Shown: positions 1-6,401 of the stretch, in pieces
Layout of the letters: each line of letters begins with the position of its first letter
How positions within the stretch are numbered: position 1 is the stretch's first letter
Source of the DNA: Bacteroidota bacterium
Lineage (GTDB): Bacteria > Bacteroidota > Bacteroidia > Bacteroidales > VadinHA17
Reading direction: 5' to 3'
Length of the DNA: 6,401 nt
NCBI GenBank assembly: GCA_016868515.1
Contig: VGGM01000100.1
Span: forward strand, 1-6,401
Position numbers and translations under genes: made by a program
The notes under the pieces: model-generated
Seen by the model: the letters and a program-made list of their open reading frames with translations, nothing else
Told to the model about the DNA's origin: nothing
The model's database searches: none

Positions 1-355
1 TTATTTCATCCTGCGAAACACCTTGTTTCTCAGCACTTCCGACTCCGGTAAGGAGGGTGAAAATCCTCCTTCTTGAAGCGCTTCGTAAAAAATTGAGCGA
101 CTTGTTTACCGATATCCTGTATAGCCATGTTGACAGTTCCGAATCTCCGCGAAAGTTTTTAACCGACCTGAAGATCTCAATAAAGACATCCTGAGCGATA
201 TCTTCTGCATCGGCCGCCGAATGTACAAAACCAATACAGGTGCGGATAACTTTTACATGATACTTTTCTACAAGAACCCTGAAGGCCTGGCTTTCTCCTT
301 CCTGCAGTCCTCTTACAAGCTCTTTATCATCACTATAAGCCCCTGAAAAGTTCAA
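1..355 (-). CDS. ECF-type RNA polymerase sigma factor, N-terminal part (runs off left edge)
   Basis: Partial gene: 118 codons are visible and no stop is reached before base 1. The product should direct RNA polymerase to a specific promoter set, as extracytoplasmic-function sigma-70 factors do. Region 2 is clear: residues 14-45 form its first helices, DAEDIAQDVF (49-58) is the core-binding region 2.2 signature, and FRGDSELSTWLYRISVNKS (68-86) is the -10 recognition segment. Residues 87-118 are the basic linker towards region 4, which lies outside the window, so the full protein is probably about 170-200 residues. The start is TTG at 355-353: an in-frame TGA lies at 361-359, and no ATG or GTG occurs in frame before the conserved domain. 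No Shine-Dalgarno sequence is evident. The gene lies 82 bases downstream of the CPBP gene on the same strand. Its regulon and any anti-sigma partner cannot be seen. The family call is secure; the exact start is less so. Confidence 0.9.
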   Translation of the reverse strand, partial: MNFSGAYSDDKELVRGLQEGESQAFRVLVEKYHVKVIRTCIGFVHSAADAEDIAQDVFIEIFRSVKNFRGDSELSTWLYRISVNKSLNFLRSASRRRIFTLLTGVGSAEKQGVSQDEI

Positions 356-437
356 AGCTCAATGCAATATAAGACGTGTCAATGCTTATTAGACAACCCG
401 ACAGAGAAAAACCTGCGGCAGCCCTGCACGATTTTGA

Positions 438-1349
438 TTAACGCAGCGATCGCACCGACCAGCCGTACTTTTTGCCCAGAAGCACCAGGAAAACGGATGA
501 CATTACAAAAAGGCCTGCAAACTCAAGCCAGGGAAATACGTCAAGCTGTTCAAAAACCGATGGTGTTTGAAGAGCTGACGACTTATGTGTAAGCATAACC
601 GCAAGAAAGATATTATTTGCAGAGTGTGCCCCGATTGCAATTTCGATACCGTCGTCAAGCAGGACTGTTATGCCGAAAACCAGACCGAACAGAATGTATT
701 GCGGCATCATCGTCAGAAATCCAAAATCCTTAACCTCGGGGTTGAAAGAATGCAGCAATCCGAAAATAACAGATGTCAGCAGCAGTGGCACCCACTTTTT
801 CGGAACCGCCCTGTAGAAGCCCTGCATCAGGTAACCTCTCATAAGCAGCTCTTCCGAGCCTGCCTGAAACGGGATCAGTGTGATCGAAATCAATATCAGT
901 GGCAGGAGTGTGATTGAGGTGTTATTCAGACTGAAGTTGTCAGGTTCGGCTTTCAGGTATGCAAAAAGGTAGATGGCCGAAAGGGCTGCCCAGACTCCGG
1001 CACCCGAAAGCAACCTGCCCCACCTGAATGACCCGCTGCCGTTGATGGTTTGCATAAGTGTCCTGTCATGCAATGGTTTAACTATGAGTGCGAATGCGGT
1101 TGTAACAGCCAGGAAAGGGAAAAGCATTAGAAAAAGGCTGGTATTCTGACTTACTCCTAAAACAGTGAAATCCGACGGATTCTCAGTAAGTTTGATTGCT
1201 GCTGAAGGATCATTAATTAAGGCCTTAATATAGAAAAAAAGCATTGGTGCCGCTCCAACCGAATTGGCTGCAAAGAGGACTACAATAAATACTATCAGGT
1301 ATCTCCAGAAACTATTTCTTCCGGTAAATGCAAATTGCAGATGGTTCAT
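438..1349 (-). CDS. CPBP family intramembrane metalloprotease (CAAX protease/Abi-like)
   Basis: A 303-residue, very hydrophobic integral membrane protein with about eight predicted membrane segments (roughly 15-38, 70-91, 113-133, 144-163, 186-203, 212-231, 236-254, 273-292). It carries the three motifs of the CPBP (CAAX protease and bacteriocin-processing) superfamily: EELLMR with the E166-E167...R171 pattern, FGLLH with F196 and H200, and HSANN with H242 and N246. In the family these glutamates, histidines and asparagine form the intramembrane metal site, so the protein should be catalytically competent. The substrate is unknown: members cleave prenylated proteins or peptides, or act as immunity or scaffold proteins. 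The ATG start is preceded by the purine-rich AAAGAAAGGGAAGG, one of the few Shine-Dalgarno-like leaders here. It follows nadB by 12 bases, so co-transcription is likely. An ECF sigma gene follows, which raises the untested idea that it processes a membrane anti-sigma factor. Confidence 0.9.
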   Translation of the reverse strand: MNHLQFAFTGRNSFWRYLIVFIVVLFAANSVGAAPMLFFYIKALINDPSAAIKLTENPSDFTVLGVSQNTSLFLMLFPFLAVTTAFALIVKPLHDRTLMQTINGSGSFRWGRLLSGAGVWAALSAIYLFAYLKAEPDNFSLNNTSITLLPLILISITLIPFQAGSEELLMRGYLMQGFYRAVPKKWVPLLLTSVIFGLLHSFNPEVKDFGFLTMMPQYILFGLVFGITVLLDDGIEIAIGAHSANNIFLAVMLTHKSSALQTPSVFEQLDVFPWLEFAGLFVMSSVFLVLLGKKYGWSVRSLR

Positions 1350-1361
1350 CCTTCCCTTTCT

Positions 1362-2942
1362 TTAAAACTCAGTGCCCTTTCTTCTCGGGTAATCAATTGA
1401 ATAATGAAGGCCAAGGCTCTCATGTCTTTTACTAGCCATTTTTATTATCAGGTAACCTACATTTATCATGTTCCTCAATTCACACAAACGGGCAGAAATA
1501 TATGATTTCTTGTACAAATCCTCAGTCTCCCGGTAAATAATTTCAAGTCGCGAAAGAGCTCGCTGAAGTCTCAGATCCGACCGTACAATGCCAACGTAGT
1601 TGCTCATTATTGATTGTACCTCACGGTAACTCTGGGTGATAAGAACCATCTCCTCGTTATGAGAAGTGCCCTCGTAATTCCAGTCAGGCACTCTCTCTTC
1701 AAGCCTGATTGATCTGAATCTAGAGACAGCATCGATGGCCGATCTGTGTGCATAAACCACGGCCTCAATCAATGAATTACTGGCCAGGCGGTTAGCTCCA
1801 TGAAGTCCGGTTGATGAACACTCTCCTATTGCATATAACCTGTCAATTGAACTCCTTCCCGACATATCAACCTTAATACCTCCGCACAGATAATGGGCAG
1901 CCGGTACAACCGGTATCATATTCATGGTGATATCGATCCCAAGCCGGAGACAATGTTCATATATATTGGGGAAGTGTTCCCTGAGCCCTGCTGCATCAAG
2001 GTGGGTGCAATCGAGATAGACATAATCCTCTCCTCTTGTCTTCATCTCATTATCAATAGCTCTGGCAACTATATCACGTGGTGCCAGCGACCCTCTCTGA
2101 TCATAGCGGTTCATGAATTTTTCACCGGCACTGTTTATCAGAATGGCCCCATACCCTCTCAGCGCCTCGGTTATCAGAAACTGTGGCCGGGCCCCCGGAT
2201 TATAGAGCGAGGTCGGATGAAACTGTACAAACTCCATATTCTCCACCAGTCCCTTCGCCCTGTAAACCATGGCAATCCCGTCACCGGTAGCTATCTCAGG
2301 GTTTGTTGTGGTTTGGTATACACTGCCGGCCCCCCCGGTAGCCATAAGTGTAACAGGTGAAAGAATTGTAATTACTTTGTTGCCTTTGAGGTCGGCAACG
2401 TATGCACCATAGCACTGGATATCTGTTTTTGCACGTGTAATGTTTTGTTCACCAAGATGGTGCTGGGTGATAATCTCAATTGCAAAATGATTCTCCAGTA
2501 TTGTGATATTTGGGTGGCGGCGGGCATTTCTGACAAGCGTATGCTGGATCATCCCGCCTGTGTTATCCTTATGGTGCAGAATACGGTACTCAGAGTGAGC
2601 CCCCTCCTTCCCCAGGTCAAACAGCCCATCCGGCCTTTTGTCAAACTCAACACCTTCTTCAATAAGTTCTGCTATACGCTCCGGAGCTTCTGAAACAACC
2701 ATTCTGACAACCTCTTCATTGCAGAAACCATCTCCGGCTATGAGTGTGTCATGCACATGCTTTTCGAAGGTGTCAGGATCATACATTACAGCAGCAATAC
2801 CTCCCTGGGCATACCTGGTATTTGTCTCCTCCACCGCTGACTTGGCAACAACGGTCACCTTGCCGTGTGCGGCTGCCTTCAGAGCAAATGCCAGTCCGGC
2901 AATGCCACTGCCAATTACAAGGAAATCGGTTCTTATCCTCAT
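1362..2942 (-). CDS. nadB: L-aspartate oxidase (quinolinate synthesis, NAD de novo pathway)
   Basis: Cytoplasmic FAD flavoprotein that oxidises L-aspartate to iminoaspartate, which NadA (not in this window) condenses to quinolinate for NAD synthesis. With the ATG at 2942 it has 526 residues, normal for the family. Visible features: N-terminal dinucleotide-binding motif GSGIAG (11-16); TRYAQGGIAA (42-51); EGAHSEYRILH (113-123); ATGGAG (201-206) of the FAD-binding domain; QFHPT (240-244); the capping-domain APRD (287-290), whose arginine is the catalytic residue of the succinate dehydrogenase/aspartate oxidase flavoprotein family; AAHYLCGG (348-355); and GECSSTGLHGANRLASNSL (373-391). The helical C-terminal domain spans about 430-515. 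HGANRLASNSL and the soluble full-length form favour NadB over SdhA or FrdA. An upstream in-frame TTG at 2960 is rejected as the start because it lies inside the probable -7 promoter box. It is the first gene of a likely nadB-CPBP transcript and is divergent from glyQS. Confidence 0.96.
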   Translation of the reverse strand: MRIRTDFLVIGSGIAGLAFALKAAAHGKVTVVAKSAVEETNTRYAQGGIAAVMYDPDTFEKHVHDTLIAGDGFCNEEVVRMVVSEAPERIAELIEEGVEFDKRPDGLFDLGKEGAHSEYRILHHKDNTGGMIQHTLVRNARRHPNITILENHFAIEIITQHHLGEQNITRAKTDIQCYGAYVADLKGNKVITILSPVTLMATGGAGSVYQTTTNPEIATGDGIAMVYRAKGLVENMEFVQFHPTSLYNPGARPQFLITEALRGYGAILINSAGEKFMNRYDQRGSLAPRDIVARAIDNEMKTRGEDYVYLDCTHLDAAGLREHFPNIYEHCLRLGIDITMNMIPVVPAAHYLCGGIKVDMSGRSSIDRLYAIGECSSTGLHGANRLASNSLIEAVVYAHRSAIDAVSRFRSIRLEERVPDWNYEGTSHNEEMVLITQSYREVQSIMSNYVGIVRSDLRLQRALSRLEIIYRETEDLYKKSYISARLCELRNMINVGYLIIKMASKRHESLGLHYSIDYPRRKGTEF

Positions 2943-2957
2943 GGTTCCGCAAAAAAA

Positions 2958-2965
2958 CAAAGATA
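2958..2965 (-). promoter_or_regulatory. Bacteroidota-type -7 box for nadB
   Basis: The minus strand reads TATCTTTG, an exact match to the TAnnTTTG -7 element of the Bacteroidota primary sigma factor. It ends 15 bases before the chosen nadB ATG, so transcription would start about 10 bases upstream of the gene. The -33 element is poor: only GCTG or CTGA appears at the expected 20-21 base spacing (about 2985-2990), not TTTG. The call rests on the exact -7 match and its position; no experimental start site is known. Confidence 0.5.
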
Positions 2966-3006
2966 TAAAAAATGATCCGGTATGCTCAGCCCATTACTTG
3001 CTGTTG

Positions 3007-3037
3007 GTTGGATAACACGAGTTTTTACGTACTTTTG
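3007..3037 (+). promoter_or_regulatory. Bacteroidota-type promoter for glyQS
   Basis: The -7 box is TACTTTTG at 3030-3037, an exact TAnnTTTG. The -33 box is GTTG at 3007-3010 (three of four bases of TTTG), with a 19-base spacer, the usual distance for the Bacteroidota primary sigma factor. The start of transcription would fall near 3043-3045, giving a leader of about 20 bases before the glyQS ATG at 3064. That is too short for a T-box or other riboswitch, and none is seen. Both boxes and the spacing agree, so this is the better supported of the two promoters. Confidence 0.7.
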
Positions 3038-3063
3038 CCATCCGGAATATTGAATAGACTATT

Positions 3064-4614
3064 ATGGCACAGGATGATATCTTCAAAAAGCTGATCGCCC
3101 ACTGCAAGGAGTACGGTTATGTTTTCCCTTCAAGTGAAATATATGACGGGTTAAGTGCTGTTTACGATTATGGTCAGTACGGTGTGGAACTCAAGAACAA
3201 CATCAAGAAATACTGGTGGGATAGCATGGTGCTTCTGCACGATAATATAGTTGGTCTCGACTCGGCTATCTTCATGCACCCCGATGTTTGGAAGGCATCA
3301 GGGCATGTTGATGCATTCAATGATCCGCTCATCGATAACAAGGATTCCAAGAAGAGGTACAGGGCCGATATGCTTATAGAGGAACATGTAAACAAACTCG
3401 AAGACAAAATTCAGAAAGAGATTGATAAGGCACATACCAGGTTCGGTGATGCATTCAACGAGGAGATGTTCAGAAAGACAAATCCCAGGGTAATGGCTAA
3501 CCAGGAAAAAATTGATGAAATAAACAAGCGGTTTTCCGAAGCCATAAACACCGGCAACCTTAACGATGTCAGACAGATAATAATAGATTGCGAGATAGTT
3601 TGTCCGGTTTCCGGCAGCCGAAACTGGACAGAGGTGCGTCAGTTCAACCTTATGTTTGCAACGGAAATGGGATCGACTGCTGAAGGTGCAACCAAAGTAT
3701 ATCTGAGGCCTGAGACTGCCCAGGGTATTTTCGTTAACTTTCTGAATGTTCAGAAAACAGGAAGAATGAAGGTGCCCTTTGGCATAGCACAGATAGGGAA
3801 GGCATTCCGTAACGAAATTGTTGCCAGGCAGTTTATTTTCAGAATGCGCGAGTTCGAACAGATGGAAATGCAGTTCTTTGTGAAACCAGGAACTGAGATC
3901 GGATGGTTCAACCACTGGAAAGAACTCCGGATGAAATGGCACAAGGCACTTGGTTTCGGAGAAGCCAGCTATCGCTTTCACGATCATGATAAACTTGCTC
4001 ATTATGCCAATGCAGCTACTGATATTGAATTCCGCTTCCCGTTTGGATTCAGGGAAGTGGAAGGCATTCACTCACGTACCGATTTCGACCTGAGACAACA
4101 TCAGGAGCTTTCTGGCAGGAAACTACAGTATTTCGACAGCGACTCAGGTGAGTCCTATATCCCATTCGTTGTTGAGACTTCAATAGGTGTCGACCGAATG
4201 TTCCTTCAGGTTATTTCTGCTTCATATGACGAGGAAGAACTTAAGAAGGATGACGGCACCACTGATACAAGGGTGGTGTTAAGGCTGCCGGCGGTGATAG
4301 CACCGGTTAAGCTTGCAGTACTTCCGCTGGTGAAGAAGGATGGTCTGCCTGAAATTGCACAGAAGGTAGTTGCTGACCTCAAGTTCAGTTTCAACTGCCA
4401 GTACGACGACAAAGATTCGATAGGAAGGCGCTATCGCAGGCAGGATGCTATCGGAACCCCATATTGTATCACAATTGATCACCAAACCATGCAGGATGAA
4501 ACGGTTACCATAAGATATCGCGACAGCATGCTGCAGGAAAGAGTCAAAATATCCTCGCTCAGCGGGATTATAGCAGAAAAGGTCAGCATTCCGGCTTTGC
4601 TCAGAAAGTTGTAG
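3064..4614 (+). CDS. glyQS: Glycine--tRNA ligase, single-chain type 1 (homodimeric class II)
   Basis: Charges tRNA-Gly with glycine in the cytoplasm using ATP; normally essential. At 516 residues it is the single-polypeptide homodimeric type, not the separate GlyQ and GlyS subunits of E. coli. Visible features: N-terminal core with YGYVFPSSEIYDGLSAVYDYG (18-37) and the family-specific insert at about 90-185; RQFNLMF (192-198); RPETAQGIF (215-223) in the active site; class II motif 2, FRNEI...FRMREFEQMEMQFF (248-272); and motif 3, ETSIGVDRMFL (371-381), with the ATP-binding R378. The anticodon-binding domain starts at VIAPVKLAVLP (411-421) and includes the RRYRRQDAIGTPYCITID stretch (455-472). 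All expected motifs are intact and full length. The ATG fits the family N-terminus; there is no Shine-Dalgarno sequence. The next gene begins one base after the stop, implying one transcript. Only the organism assignment is inferential. Confidence 0.97.
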   Translation: MAQDDIFKKLIAHCKEYGYVFPSSEIYDGLSAVYDYGQYGVELKNNIKKYWWDSMVLLHDNIVGLDSAIFMHPDVWKASGHVDAFNDPLIDNKDSKKRYRADMLIEEHVNKLEDKIQKEIDKAHTRFGDAFNEEMFRKTNPRVMANQEKIDEINKRFSEAINTGNLNDVRQIIIDCEIVCPVSGSRNWTEVRQFNLMFATEMGSTAEGATKVYLRPETAQGIFVNFLNVQKTGRMKVPFGIAQIGKAFRNEIVARQFIFRMREFEQMEMQFFVKPGTEIGWFNHWKELRMKWHKALGFGEASYRFHDHDKLAHYANAATDIEFRFPFGFREVEGIHSRTDFDLRQHQELSGRKLQYFDSDSGESYIPFVVETSIGVDRMFLQVISASYDEEELKKDDGTTDTRVVLRLPAVIAPVKLAVLPLVKKDGLPEIAQKVVADLKFSFNCQYDDKDSIGRRYRRQDAIGTPYCITIDHQTMQDETVTIRYRDSMLQERVKISSLSGIIAEKVSIPALLRKL

Positions 4615-4615
4615 G

Positions 4616-5878
4616 GTGAAAAAAGTCCTGATAATTACTTACTACTGGCCACCAAGTGGCGGCGCCGGGGTACAGCGGTGGCTTAAGATGTCACGCTATC
4701 TTCCCGGCTTCGGCATATCACCTGTGATACTTACTGTGCACCCCGATTATGCAACCTATCCCGCAACAGACACTTCACTTCTGAACGAGATTCCTGAGGG
4801 ATTGGAAATACACAGAACCAGGGCAGCCGACTATTTCAGACTGCTTGGCCGTGACAAATCGGGTATACCTTCAGCAGGTTTTGCAAATGAGGGCAGCAAA
4901 GGGCTTTTAAGTCTGTTAGCCCGGTTTGTAAGAGGAAACCTTTTCATACCCGACCCACGAAGGGGATGGAACCGCTTTGCCTTCAGTAAGGCATGCCGGC
5001 TGATTGTTGAGAATGAGATAACCTCGTTTGTAACAACCGGGCCACCTCATTCTACCCACCTGATAGGATTGAAGCTGAAGAGAAAATTTCCCTCAATCAG
5101 GTGGACCGCCGATCTTCGCGACCCATGGGTTGACATCTTCTATAACAGGGAGTTCTGGCCTACAGCTCTTGCCCGCCTTATCGACAGCAGGTATGAATCT
5201 TCAGTGCTGGAATCTGCTGATAATATACTGGCTGTCGGAAATGAACTTATTAATCTTTACAGTCTGAAATACCCTCGTATTGCAGAGAAATTCAGACTCC
5301 TGCGAAACGGATATGATCCCTCCGACTTCGAAGGTTGCAAATCTTCAGATCCTGATATTTTCACAATCTCATATGTTGGTACGATATCAGATGCCTATAA
5401 AACAGACGGCCTCATAATGGCGCTTAAAAGCCTTTCTTCGGCAGGTATCAGGCATATTCTCCGATTCACCGGGTTCATATCAGGCAATCAGAGGAAAAAA
5501 ATGGAGAGTAATCTGCCGGGAACCATCTTTGAATATACCGATTACCTGTCCCACAGGGAAGCCATAAGCGAAATGCTGAGATCATCAGTTTTGTTATTGC
5601 TGGTTCCTTACCATAAGAGCAGTAAACTCATAATAACCGGAAAACTGTTTGAGTATATTGCTACACCAAAGCCTATCCTGGTAGTTGGCCCTGCAGATGG
5701 AGAAGCTGCATCCATTATATCGGAACTTCCTAACTGCAAGGCAGCTGAATATGAAGATGATAAAACAATCACAAGCTTTCTTATTAAAGCCGCCAAAGGC
5801 GAATTACCTGCCAGACAATATCTTGCCGGGAACTTCACAAGGGAAGAGGGAGCCAAAACCCTGTCAGAAATTATCTGA
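4616..5878 (+). CDS. Glycosyltransferase, GT-B fold, family 4-like
   Basis: A 420-residue cytoplasmic or membrane-associated enzyme expected to transfer a sugar from a nucleotide-sugar donor to a growing glycan. The N-terminal MKKVLIITYYWPPSGGAGVQR (1-21) is the first beta strand plus glycine-rich loop typical of GT4-like GT-B enzymes. TADLRDPW (164-171) and the RNGYDPSDF stretch (230-238) mark the first domain and linker; ISYVGTISDAYKTDG (251-265) starts the second Rossmann domain; GKLFEYIATPKPILVVGP (342-359) is the donor-binding region, with E346 as the likely nucleotide-sugar glutamate. The N- and C-termini look complete. The start is GTG, one base after the glyQS stop, so translational coupling is likely. 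Its 3' end overlaps the convergent flippase gene by 15 bases. That neighbour suggests a role in surface polysaccharide or O-antigen synthesis. Donor, acceptor and linkage cannot be told from the sequence. Confidence 0.88.
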   Translation: MKKVLIITYYWPPSGGAGVQRWLKMSRYLPGFGISPVILTVHPDYATYPATDTSLLNEIPEGLEIHRTRAADYFRLLGRDKSGIPSAGFANEGSKGLLSLLARFVRGNLFIPDPRRGWNRFAFSKACRLIVENEITSFVTTGPPHSTHLIGLKLKRKFPSIRWTADLRDPWVDIFYNREFWPTALARLIDSRYESSVLESADNILAVGNELINLYSLKYPRIAEKFRLLRNGYDPSDFEGCKSSDPDIFTISYVGTISDAYKTDGLIMALKSLSSAGIRHILRFTGFISGNQRKKMESNLPGTIFEYTDYLSHREAISEMLRSSVLLLLVPYHKSSKLIITGKLFEYIATPKPILVVGPADGEAASIISELPNCKAAEYEDDKTITSFLIKAAKGELPARQYLAGNFTREEGAKTLSEII

Positions 5879-6401
5879 TCTCCTCCTGCCAGAATTCCCG
5901 AACCAGGGGATTCTTTTGAGAAAGTTGCCTATTATACCTTTTGCCTCGGCGGAGAGGTCCAGGATGTAGATGATGAACAGGAAGGGCAAGGCAATTATGG
6001 CACTTCTTACCATTATATCAGGTATCAGGGGAAGCCGGGGCAACAACAATGAAAGCAGTATCAGAATAGCACCGCTGGCAACCGTTACCAGATCCTTCAA
6101 CCTGTATGGCCAGATTCCCGTCTTATAATATATAACACAAACTTTTAGAATAGAATTCGCCAGCAAAGCCGCCAGCGATGCCAGCGCAGCTCCCTCAATC
6201 CCAATAAGTGGAATCAAAATCATGTTTAGTACCACAACCATAACAATCAGAAACAACATCAGCCATGTCTGGTACCTGTAGAACCCTGAAGCTGCTATTA
6301 CATACAAACTGGCTCCGGAGGCATTACTGGCAAAGTTTGCCAGGCTGATAAGAATAATTATCCAGGTCCCGCCCCCATACTCTCCCGGTAAAATACGGTA
6401 A
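5864..6401 (-). CDS. Wzx-like polysaccharide flippase, C-terminal part (enters from right edge)
   Basis: Partial gene: the last 178 codons are visible, open to the right edge, with no true start in the window; the TTG at 6307 is internal because the conserved sequence continues upstream. The fragment is strongly hydrophobic with about five membrane helices (visible residues roughly 12-36, 45-67, 70-91, 104-121, 129-148) and a basic tail containing RRR. The LPGEYGG segment (4-10) and NMILIPLIGIEGAALASLAA (59-78) match the C-terminal half of oligosaccharide flippases of the MVF/MATE-like superfamily, which move undecaprenyl-linked glycan units across the inner membrane. A full protein would be about 420-500 residues. 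It converges on the glycosyltransferase gene and overlaps its 3' end by 15 bases. A teichuronic acid or lipopolysaccharide exporter of the same superfamily is an equally good description; the exact substrate is unknown. Confidence 0.85.
   Translation of the reverse strand, partial: YRILPGEYGGGTWIIILISLANFASNASGASLYVIAASGFYRYQTWLMLFLIVMVVVLNMILIPLIGIEGAALASLAALLANSILKVCVIYYKTGIWPYRLKDLVTVASGAILILLSLLLPRLPLIPDIMVRSAIIALPFLFIIYILDLSAEAKGIIGNFLKRIPWFGNSGRRRSDNF

Noticed and set aside
57..194. Short plus-strand frame starting at GTG 57 directly after AGGAGG
   Set aside because: There is no spacer between the Shine-Dalgarno-like bases and the GTG, and the opposite strand clearly codes for sigma region 2 and the linker.
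356..437. Promoter or terminator between the CPBP gene and the ECF sigma gene
   Set aside because: On the minus strand TATATTGC with a TTG 22 bases upstream is only a loose match to TTTG/TAnnTTTG. The GC-rich GCAGGGCTGCCGCAGG before a T-run does not fold into a stem with a usable loop. Neither is good enough to annotate.
362..917. Two plus-strand open frames (362-592 and 585-917) antisense to the CPBP gene
   Set aside because: The minus strand encodes CPBP motifs and membrane helices across almost all of this stretch; the plus-strand translations are low-complexity mixtures with no domain.
2943..2960. nadB start at the upstream TTG (2960), adding six residues
   Set aside because: The TTG is part of the exact TATCTTTG -7 box, and family members begin just before the GSGIAG motif, which fits the ATG at 2942.
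1893..3015. Several plus-strand open frames antisense to nadB
   Set aside because: They lie across the FAD-binding and capping domains of an unmistakable L-aspartate oxidase and have no coherent protein features.
2943..3063. Riboswitch, T-box or operator in the divergent region; ATCCGG appears twice (2975-2980 and 3040-3045)
   Set aside because: The leaders are too short for a structured riboswitch, and a repeated six-base word in 121 bases is not significant without conservation data.
3298..4071. A 257-codon open frame antisense to glyQS
   Set aside because: It is fully inside an intact, strongly conserved synthetase gene, its translation resembles no family I know, and it has no promoter or ribosome site of its own; a shadow of the codon pattern.
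1..6401. Mobile element, CRISPR array, tRNA or rRNA gene, toxin-antitoxin or defence cassette
   Set aside because: No transposase or recombinase motifs, no terminal inverted or regularly spaced repeats, and almost all bases are taken up by six ordinary protein genes.

Overview
The window looks like chromosomal DNA from a member of the Bacteroidota, probably class Bacteroidia. Three things point there. The glycyl-tRNA synthetase is the single-chain type 1 form and looks like the versions I know from that phylum. The nadB/glyQS intergenic region carries exact TAnnTTTG boxes, the -7 element of the Bacteroidota primary sigma factor. Shine-Dalgarno sequences are mostly absent. This assignment is an inference from reading alone; no database search was run.

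Left part (1-2942), all on the minus strand and listed in transcription order: nadB (L-aspartate oxidase, NAD synthesis) with its own short promoter; 12 bases later a CPBP-family intramembrane metalloprotease homologue; then, after 82 non-coding bases, the first 118 codons of an ECF sigma factor that runs off the left edge and starts with TTG. The first two genes very probably share a transcript, and the sigma factor may be read from it too.

Middle (2943-3063): a 121-base divergent region with back-to-back Bacteroidota-type promoters, one for nadB and one for glyQS.

Right part (3064-6401): plus-strand glyQS (type 1 glycyl-tRNA synthetase) followed after a single base by a GT-B fold family 4-like glycosyltransferase that begins with GTG. 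Converging on it from the right edge is the C-terminal part of a Wzx-like polysaccharide flippase on the minus strand. The two genes overlap tail to tail by 15 bases. The glycosyltransferase and flippase suggest that the window ends at the border of a cell-surface polysaccharide locus.

Coding density is very high. I see no mobile element, CRISPR array, tRNA or rRNA gene, phage gene, toxin-antitoxin pair or recognisable defence system, and nothing that qualifies as a new biological system. The points worth a second look are the unusual gene pairings (nadB with a CPBP protease beside an ECF sigma factor; glyQS coupled to a glycosyltransferase), the two facing promoters, and the TTG and GTG starts that automated calling could miss.
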